In this document: positions 56,690 through 64,000 of the stretch, one piece after another
Layout: the number at the start of each line of letters is the position of its first letter
How positions within the stretch are numbered: position 1 is the first letter of the stretch
Assembly: GCA_023653785.1 (NCBI GenBank)
Contig: JAMKCH010049269.1
Location: 1-64,000 of the forward strand
Source: Ophioderma brevispina
Lineage: Eukaryota; Echinodermata; Ophiuroidea; Amphilepidida; Ophiodermatidae
Reading direction: 5' to 3'
Length of the DNA stretch: 64,000 bases
The notes under the pieces: model-generated
What the model was told of the DNA's origin: nothing
The model's database searches: none
Seen by the model: the letters and a program-made list of their open reading frames with translations, nothing else
Made by a program: the position numbers and the translations under genes

Positions 56690-57515
56690 GTTTTACGACG
56701 GACAATACATTGAATCTGGATTATAAGGACACCAATTGGTATTCTGCCCCGCCATTGTGAATTTTTGGGCTGCCATTTTGAGCAAAATGGTAGCTACAAA
56801 TGCTTGTCGTAGCAGATCAAAAAAAAACAAGTAATAAATGCATCATTTAAATTATGATCATATCTTGAACAATAAAAACTTATACGTATGCTTATTTGTA
56901 TTTTAACGTTTGTGGCGGCATTTGAATTTGGGTCACGTGATCACAATAATGGAACTCTAAAGATTATCGAGACAATGACCTCTGCCTATGTACAATTAAA
57001 AGAGGGAAATCAAGTTTTTGGGCATTTAAACCAAATATACCTTTTAGCCAAAATATGATTCAATATTGGTATTTTGGCAGCCATTTTGATTTATTTTTTC
57101 TGCTAAATTTCGAGGTAAAATTAAGCCATGTAGATTTTGCGATAGAAGATCAACAATAAGTTTATAAAAGCATTTCCAAATTACAATCTAATGTGAAAAT
57201 GACTTTTTATGGCCATGTATAGCTGGAAGGAGCGGGCATGGCGGCTATTTTGAATTGTGTAGGTTCCGAATGAAAAAAAAACCGATTATTTTTCATTTGT
57301 CAAGGTAAAGATCTGGCCTTTGGTATATTAAAAGGGGAATTTATGTGTTTTTGTGCGATTTTAGACGGGAAATATGGCATTTTAGCCAAAATGATATTTG
57401 GCCGCCATTTCGTTTTTAAGTCAAAAATCAGGGGCCCCACAGCTATTTTAAAAAAATATAGTTTGCAACATACAAAAAACTATGCTATGTGGTAGGAAAC
57501 TAGATTATATGAACC
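56690..57515. repeat. Inverted third copy of the 51.95-52.8 kb repeat
   Basis: The reverse complement matches unit A, including ACATGGCCATAAAAAGTC, TCACGTGACCCAAATTC and the CTACCACATAGCATAGTTTT end. With units A and B it forms inverted repeats flanking the minus-strand coding-like region, as if all belonged to one large element. Confidence 0.7.
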
Positions 57516-59358
57516 GGGATTACCGTCTACGAGTAACAGTCTTGCAAACAACAATTAAATGGTCTGCAGATATCCAATGGCCACAATCAACAACCAAAAA
57601 CAATAGTTCTGGACAGGAGCCAAGAGAGTTTATTGCAGCTGAAAAAAGTACATAAGGTGTGATGGTCTGCTTATGTTGGCTAGGGTTAGGATTCAATATT
57701 CCATATTGCTGCCGGGCAACAGCCTGTGCACAACAGAAATTAGGGGAAATAAGGTAATACAGGGGTCAAAAAAATAAATGGTCAAATCACGTATAATCTC
57801 AAATTCCCCGTCTAGCTAAGAAGGAACACAAAATCTATGGCCGGGTTATTCAAATTGTTTCATTGCCAAAAATAAAGAGCAAAAGATGGTGAAGGTCGAA
57901 GGTACAAATCAGCTGTACATGGGTTAAAGTTCTCCAAATACTCTAAGTAAAAAAGAATAAAATCGTTCTTTTTTTTTACATTGATTAAAAATATATGGAA
58001 AATATTAGAATGGATGTGACAACCACGTAAAAATAGGTTTTAGGAACCCTGATACACCAAACATTTTCAAGTAATCGTTTAACAGTGAATGAAATTGACT
58101 AATGAGCATTCAACCTATGATAATAATATCTTTGTTTTCACAAAAATAGCCAGTTGCGACTGTTTTTAATATTATTCAAGCCATGCATTAAACGTACATT
58201 CCAGTAGAAAGCAGGATTGCAATTTGGCAAAATAAAATCACTTTGACTGAATTTTAGGTACACCGTGGTGAACGCGTTATCTATAACGTTTTCCTTATTT
58301 TTTTTTTTTTTCTTGGCATTACAATCATCGGTTTCAATTTTTAATGTGGTGGGAAACGCAAATAACATTATCCATATTCAAAAATCGGATGTATGATGTT
58401 AAAATGGGCCCATTCCACCAGTTATATGAAATGGTGAGACAACGTTATCTGACAATTAAATGTAGAACTTTTTCTTTTTCTTAACTTCAATTCCTTGCCA
58501 TGGTAGCAAATAATCCATGGCCAGAACGTTTATTACCACAACCTCCCAGGTTTGTGTGTCTTTACGACTGGGAAAAAGAGTCAGGTTGCACGCTCTACAG
58601 AGTCTAACCTTTAAATAGTTGGTTGTTTGGTTGAATGGCCTTTTCACACAATGGTTTATGTGCGCCAGTTACAAACGTCAATAATTCTGGCATGGCCGTT
58701 GCGAACCGCACATCAAACCACAAGAAACAGTGTCTTTCGGGAGCCACCAGCCTGTTCACCAAGACTTCTCCAAGCCCTTTTCACGTCCAAGCTCTATACT
58801 CGCTGGAATTCCGAGCGTCATTAGTGCTGGTAAGAACAGAGCTGTCAATCTAAGCTTCAAGGTCATTACCCATAATGTCCCGTTAGTTCATCCAGGCGGT
58901 CTCCGGCCTCGTATCCAAGCTCGATTCGCTGGGAACTTCAAGACCGTCTCGGCCTCGCATCCAAGCTCAAGTTCGTCGCTGGTGAATCCAAGCTATACAA
59001 CTCGTGCTTGGACACCCTGTAGCCTATCCATTCCGAGCATTAAACCGTGCTGGGACGACACTGTAGCCTGTGCTATCCGTCTGGTACCAGACGGATGTGG
59101 GGTTGTCTGCCCGTGAACACATGCTTGTACCGGTTCACGGGCCTTACCAGACTAAAAAACAAGCAACTATAACGGTCAGTAAGTTCCTACAATTGGCTAT
59201 TTTTCAAATCTGCGGTGTTTAATAACCCCGATTTGACCTTACAGTAATTGCGATACCTTCAGAACCTTAAGAATCATACCAGCATGTAAATAAAACGCGC
59301 TTATTCTCCAATTCGATTGGTGAAGTAAGTGACTAATGCGTATTGCTACGTTCCCTTT
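57516..59358. other. About 1.8 kb without a recognised gene
   Basis: Overlapping open frames at 58.63-59.12 kb show no family. A hairpin CCCGTGAAC...GTTCACGGG lies at 59.11-59.14 kb, beside GTCTGGTACCAGAC. T-runs lie at 57.97 and 58.30 kb. Confidence 0.4.
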
Positions 59359-59715
59359 TGTAATGATGTCTCTGGACGTCATAGGTCGAATACCTTTCAA
59401 ACCAAATAAATGAGCCTTGTGCACATTGATATCTAATTTTATAGAATAACACAGATTTATTATTTTAATCAGATTGATTCAGAATTGGTATTTCCAAAAC
59501 ACTTCTTACATGTACAATTCCAATGTTAAACTCGATCATCTTTATAGTCTTACAACAAAGTTCTTCCAGAATTTGACGGCTTATGCGCACAATTAAGAAG
59601 CGGCTGCAGTTTCAACCGAGATCTTTTCCTAACAGCGAAGACTCCAATTGACAGCGTACTAAGTTTCACATAAATATCCAATGGTATATTTCCATGCGAA
59701 TCGTCTCAGTAAGGA
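59359..59715. repeat. LTR-like repeat, copy 3, truncated
   Basis: TGTAATGATGTCTCTGGACG, ATACCTTTCAAACCAAATAA, GAGCCTTGTGCACA and AACAGCGAAGACTCCA match the first ~350 bp of the 40.5 kb copy. It breaks off near TCGTCTCAGTAAGGATGCAC. Confidence 0.7.
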
Positions 59716-61340
59716 TGCACCTTAGACTTCAAGGTGGGGGGGTTGGACATTTGGTTGAGTCTCCCCTCCCGCGCACGCGCGGAACCATTGGCAATGGAGT
59801 CCGGCATCGGGAAGCCTGATTTTGCCATGAGATCAAAATCTCTGTAAAGTATTTTTTTTGTCAGCTGATTTATATCTTCTGAAAGGGTATACAATGGAAC
59901 CAAGGTGGTTGTAAAATTTGACCAACCCTTGGGCATTTGAGAAATCCAAGTGGGCCGCCATGTGTGTCTGTTAAAACCTAAAATTTGCAGTTTATACACA
60001 GACAGGCCAACCCAAAAAGCATGTAATTAGTATTTTTGGTGCTAATTGTGGATGTTTTGGGTAGGCAACTTAAAATGCAAATGTATATTTAGAGTCCATG
60101 CTTATAATTAGTGAAATCACAGATGGCCGCCATTTTGAAGTAGGAATCACAAAATGCAGCATTTCCTTGAAGTGCACCAAAATACAAGGCCTACAATGTA
60201 AGTTGACTGTTTCTTTCCCTTGCCATAATAATTTATTGGAAATATAAAAGACTAAATTTTAATTTTCACATTGGCTAATAAAAGATATTAAAAGATGCGC
60301 CCGCTGAAGTTTTTCAGGCGCTGATTTTTCGTAAATACTTACCTCCAATCAATGATAAATGAAGGCAAGAACATTCTTACACATTACTCATAGGGGGTGT
60401 CTTTTTAAGCACCGGACACTATAAGCCCTATTAATAACCATTGTTTGTAGAGTAGAAGTCCGGTGTAAGCAGATATAGTCCGTGGGGAGCCCATAGTCGG
60501 GGCCCATAGACGATAACGGAATAAGTCGTGAAACTAATGTTGCGTAAGAAGTCAACTTAATCGATTGCTCTATTGTTCAACATTGTTACCGGACTATGAA
60601 TACGCCAGACATGGTTACTTCTGCACCGGTACTACGAGTTGTCAAATTGATACCAACCAGCATCATGGCACACCTATACTTTACATTATGGTCCATTAAT
60701 AGTTTTCTCATTCTTGTCCGTTTTCTTATTCCGCTTGGTTACCCTTGTTTTGTTTTCTCATTTCGACATTCCGCTTCTCCATGCATGAACAGAAGATGGA
60801 ACAGTCATACTTCCGGAGACACATCGCACACCTTTGATCCACATGTGCCTCACCTCCATATGAGCACTTACCTCCACATCAGCACTTAATCAACTTCAAA
60901 AATTCACTTAGGAACTAAGGCCACATCATTGGGCACTGCCCGACTGGCAACCGAACTGGCCTTCTCTTTCCAGTCCATGCTGAGTTGGTACCAGTTCAGT
61001 TGGATCAGATTTCAGAGCATCCCCCCAGATCGCTACCTGAAGATGTCACGGGCTACATTTTCCTTAAGGCTTCATTAGTGGGTGGCAGAGAACATAGTTT
61101 AGGTGGCAGAAGCCGACCTTCGAGCTACTTTAGATGTCCTTACGTTCTGTCTTGCCTCCGACAGCGTACTGATATGTAATTTGCCGCATAGCACGCCCGA
61201 ATGATGGATATTGGACTTGCCTCAGGACATCACCATGAGACCATCGAAGTAACACCCAGGCAGGTTAATGAACACCCTCGTAAACTTTCAAGGCTCAGCC
61301 TGTCCAATGCCGGATACTGGTGCTGACGGTGTCACACCAC
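59716..61340. other. No recognised gene
   Basis: It contains an ATGGCCGCCATTTTGAAG block at 60.12 kb, shared in type with other repeats. Composition rises in GC toward the DIRS element, so 60.9-61.34 kb may be its decayed 5' part. Confidence 0.35.
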
Positions 61341-61401
61341 TCAGACCGTGGCATCCAGTAATTCTGGCATGATATCAAGGTGCTTTTGTACGGGTGCATT
61401 G

Positions 61402-61602
61402 ATATCACTCAAGAATGCCCCTGCACATGTGATGTCATCAATGACATGCCCTGAAATAACGCCTTGATAACAGAAGTGTACACACAAACGCGGAGGTGTA
61501 TCCAGCAAGAAGTGCCCCGGCACAGGTGATGTCATCATTACATGCCCTGAAATCTCGCTTGATACAGAAGTGAGCAACACAAACGGCGGAGGTGAGGGCT
61601 TA
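61402..61602. repeat. ~105-bp tandem duplication at the edge of the DIRS element
   Basis: Two diverged units each run from a GCCCCTGCACATGTGATGTC or GCCCCGGCACAGGTGATGTC block through ACATGCCCTGAAAT to ACACAAACG-CGGAGGTG. Confidence 0.8.
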
Positions 61603-62900
61603 CCATTTCCGGATCCTGCCCTCCGGCCTGTCGACCGCCCCACGGACCTTCACAAGGGTCGTAAGGTGGTAGCGGAGTTCAGCTTCGTCTACTTAGACGA
61701 CTGGCTACTCGTTGTGGTGGCACCCTCCTCGCAGAGGCTCCAGGCCTTTATAGATGAGGTCCTAGACCTGGATAAGTAACCGCGGTTTCATCACCTCGAC
61801 ATTCAATCCTCTCACTCTCCAGAGCCCCCAGTTTCTGGGAGCGAGACTGGGTGGTTTTCTGTTGGCAAAGGTGAGGCCCTTCTGCATAAAGAGTAGCCTC
61901 GGTCGTGGCGTTTGCCCGAGCAATCTTGGAGAGCAGGTCGTCCCAGCCAGGCCTGTGGCTTCGACTTCTGGCCAGCCTCATTGGGATGGTTACCTACTGC
62001 AGACTACGTATGGGGAATCCACATGCTCAGGTACTTCCCACCCTGGTACCACCTCCGCAAAGATAAAGATTCCCGTGCCCCGGAATCTGGTTCGCCGACC
62101 TGCAGTTGGTGACACATCCACGCATTTGGAGGTGGAGCCCCCTTCATGAAACTAACACCCTCCGTTACGCTTGTCGACAGATGCGTCGTGTGATGGCCGC
62201 ACTTAGGTTCCCAGCAAAGTGTCGGCCGTTGGTCGCCCGTGCAATCTCGCTATCATATCAATTTGCTCGATCTGTGGGGCCATCTCTCCGGCACTGAAGC
62301 ACTGGATCGCCTGCCCAGGGGAAAGTGACCCTGGTCCCGATGCGACACATGACGGTTGGCTACCGTCAACAGGGGGAGCAAGTAACCGTCAGTCTCTGCA
62401 AGGATGTAGTCAGGCTTCTAGAGTGGTGGCTGCAACGGACATTGCCTTAAATAATGGCATCACATGTACCAGGGATGGAGAACGTCCTAGCGACGTCCTC
62501 TCCCGGAAGGGCACGCATGCCAGGCGCCATCGAAGGGGTCGTCAGTGGAAGGGCACCTCCTGCCGGTCAATTTTTTCAGAGGCTACAGCGTCCCCCCGTG
62601 GACCTACTTCTCCGCCACTGGGAATCACCAGCTCCGGCGTACTACTCATGGAGTCAAGATCACAGAGCCGCGGGTCAGGATGCGATGGTGGATCAGAGCC
62701 TATGTATCCCCTCCCCCTCCAATTGCGATTATACCGGAGTCCTCTAGAAGTAGCTTCCGCTCCGACAATTGCCTGGTTCTGTTGATGCCCCAAGTGGCCG
62801 GCTCAGCTGTGGTTCCAACGGCTTCTAGAACTGCGAGTGGGGGACTAGTGGCGCGTATTAGCGATCCTCCAGCCGACACATCCGTCCCGTGAGAGCGTAC
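61590..62900 (+). pseudogene. DIRS-type retrotransposon: RT end, RNase H-like and spacer
   Basis: FRILPSGLSTAPRTFTRVVR in one frame and FVYLDDWLLVV in the next give the DIRS RT palm (YLDD). Downstream come an LQTTYGESTCS-like RNase H segment, VPGMENVLA followed in another frame by DVLSRKGTHA, WSQDHRAAGQDAMVDQ, and SDNCLVLLMPQVAGSA. This order and the H-PG-EN--AD-LSR and WDQD motifs are characteristic of DIRS1-like elements. Every segment is frameshifted against the next. Confidence 0.8.
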
Positions 62901-62949
62901 CATCCGCCCTCTCAACTTGACTGTTGGCGCATTTCCGCAACAATACACT

Positions 62950-63760
62950 CAGGCGCGACTTTCTGAACAGGCTGCCGCGCTCTCTGCTCAGGCACGGAGG
63001 AAGTCAACTAGAAATCTTATGATCTCGACTCTGCCGGTCTATGAGATGGGGCGCCGATCGAGATTGATCTGCTGTCTGCGTCTGTAGGGCCGATCGGAGA
63101 TTTCCTAACGGAAATTTTCCTGGAGGGTTTGGGCGTCTAAACATTCAATTGATACCGTACCGCGATTGGGGCGCTCCATCGGGGCTTCAGAGACCAGCAC
63201 AGTAGTCCTAATATCCCAAGTCCTCATGAATCGGCTGAGGGCGTGTTTTCGGTTTCGTTCCCCGGGTCGTTCACTCGTTCCGGAGGGGATCTGCATGCCG
63301 CTAGTGCTCCAGTTCTTAGAGGACTTCGAACCACTGGAGAGGGCCAGTCTCCTGGGACTAGGAAACTGCCTTTTTGGTGGCAGTCGCTTCCGGGCGGATG
63401 GGGTTCCGAAATACATACCTTGTCCATTGACAAGGCTCACTGCGGGTGGTCGAAGACGCGTTCCATCCCCCACTCTAAGAATCAGACTCTGTCGTTCACA
63501 CCGTGCCCAGTGTTTCTCCCGGACATGGCCTTGGCTGGCGGGACGGTCGAAGAAACCTTGGTGCCCGGTCAGGGCCTAAAAGGTACCTCAGCATCTGAAT
63601 GGCTCCGGAAGACATAACAGTTTTTCATCTAAATCGCCCCCCACCCATATGGTCCAGTAGCGAAGGACACAGCGGCTGGTTGCCTCAACCATCCGTAGCG
63701 CACCCCGAAAACATCACGATCGGTTGGTACTCTCGGTTATGTAACAGCTCAAAAATGCAT
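62950..63760 (+). pseudogene. DIRS-type tyrosine recombinase remnant
   Basis: RRKSTRNLYDLDSAG, LLSASVGPIGDFLTEIFLEG, YRTAIGALHRGFRD, EGICMPLVLQFLEDFEPLER then ASLLGLGNC, and a VAVASGR-like box followed by EIHTLSIDKAHCGW are readable in turn. They correspond to the core-binding domain and the first catalytic arginine region (A-SGRRVSE-HAL) of DIRS recombinases, which replace a DDE integrase. The H-x-x-R and Y end is missing, so the element is 3'-truncated or decayed near 63.7 kb. Confidence 0.75.
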
Positions 63761-64000
63761 TTTGTGTTGGCCCAGCGTGTACAACTGCAATATTTGAGTT
63801 TTTTATGGCACACGGCAGCTCTTGGATTTTTCTAATTGCCTTAGGGTGACAATTTTACATCCATCTTAATTATATCGTATACCTATTAGAGATATAGTCA
63901 TCAATGAGAAAACTGATAAAACTTGTATTTTGTGTTGATCTCTCTGTGAAATGTGCATTTTCGGGTTTTTCTGCTTTAAAATGGCGCCATCTTGGATTTC
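63761..64000. other. AT-rich sequence ending in an ATGGCGCCATCTTGGATTTC block
   Basis: The last 20 bases resemble the repeat units at 43.86 kb and may be the start of another copy beyond the window. Confidence 0.4.

Noticed and set aside
58627..59116. Overlapping frames as a protein-coding gene
   Set aside because: Three frames are open over the same stretch with no family similarity, which suits moderately GC-rich noncoding sequence better than a gene.

Overview
This window is eukaryotic, repeat-dense animal DNA. It has AT-rich intergenic sequence, GT/AG introns, many families of retrotransposons and MITEs, and one recognisable host gene. That gene is a multi-exon nicotinic acetylcholine receptor alpha-type subunit (25.67-34.20 kb, + strand). 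The repeat fauna includes Tx1/L1, CR1-like, RTE and I/Jockey-like LINEs, a Penelope-like element with a GIY-YIG domain, a DIRS-type tyrosine-recombinase retroelement, Ty3/gypsy fragments, and many ATGGCGGCCATTTTG-bearing repeats. This suits a marine invertebrate, perhaps a hemichordate, echinoderm or cephalochordate, but the sequence alone does not fix the species.

Layout. 0-9 kb: dispersed TIR-bearing repeats. A ~3.6 kb TIR element (4.79-8.36 kb, carrying a decayed LINE RT) is inserted in a repeat whose uninterrupted copy lies in the last nAChR intron (32.6-33.5 kb). 9.6-24.3 kb: a nested stack. Ty3/gypsy gag-protease (9.65-11.1) and gypsy RT-RNase H (23.1-24.3) flank a mariner-like MITE, an L1-type ORF1 remnant and a Tx1/L1-type ORF2 (15.5-23.09, poly-A tail). 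That ORF2 is split by a minus-strand CR1-like LINE, whose 3' UTR is in turn split by a palindromic MITE and a Penelope-like element with inverted pLTR arms. 25.7-34.2 kb: the nAChR gene, with a minisatellite, a LINE, a GTTGGCC-rich MITE and a dispersed repeat in its introns. 34.4-37.7 kb: an I/Jockey-like LINE with a 5' inversion and a 1.4 kb TIR insertion that itself holds a MITE with perfect 26-bp TIRs. 37.9-41.8 kb: two solo-LTR-like repeats with target-site duplications, one splitting a possible tRNA-derived SINE. 43.4-50 kb: inverted ~1.3 kb repeats flanking a second copy of the same I/Jockey-like LINE and an RTE LINE. 51-57.5 kb: a tandem duplication plus an inverted third copy. 59.4-63.8 kb: a third LTR-like copy and a DIRS-type element.

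Most striking observation: the second I/Jockey-like LINE copy (45.13-46.30 kb) differs from the first (34.40-37.72 kb) mainly by A-to-G changes on the RNA-sense strand. These include Y-to-C and D-to-G changes in the catalytic YADD box. Because this copy has a 5' inversion, its sense strand switches genomic strand inside the element, and the A-to-G bias switches with it. That points to changes made in the RNA (or first-strand cDNA) before integration, as expected of ADAR-type hyperediting.

Apart from the nAChR gene, no intact protein-coding gene was recognised. All retroelement ORFs are interrupted by stops, frameshifts or insertions. Indel-rich differences between near-duplicates suggest that some frameshifts, including the single one in the nAChR gene, may be sequence errors.
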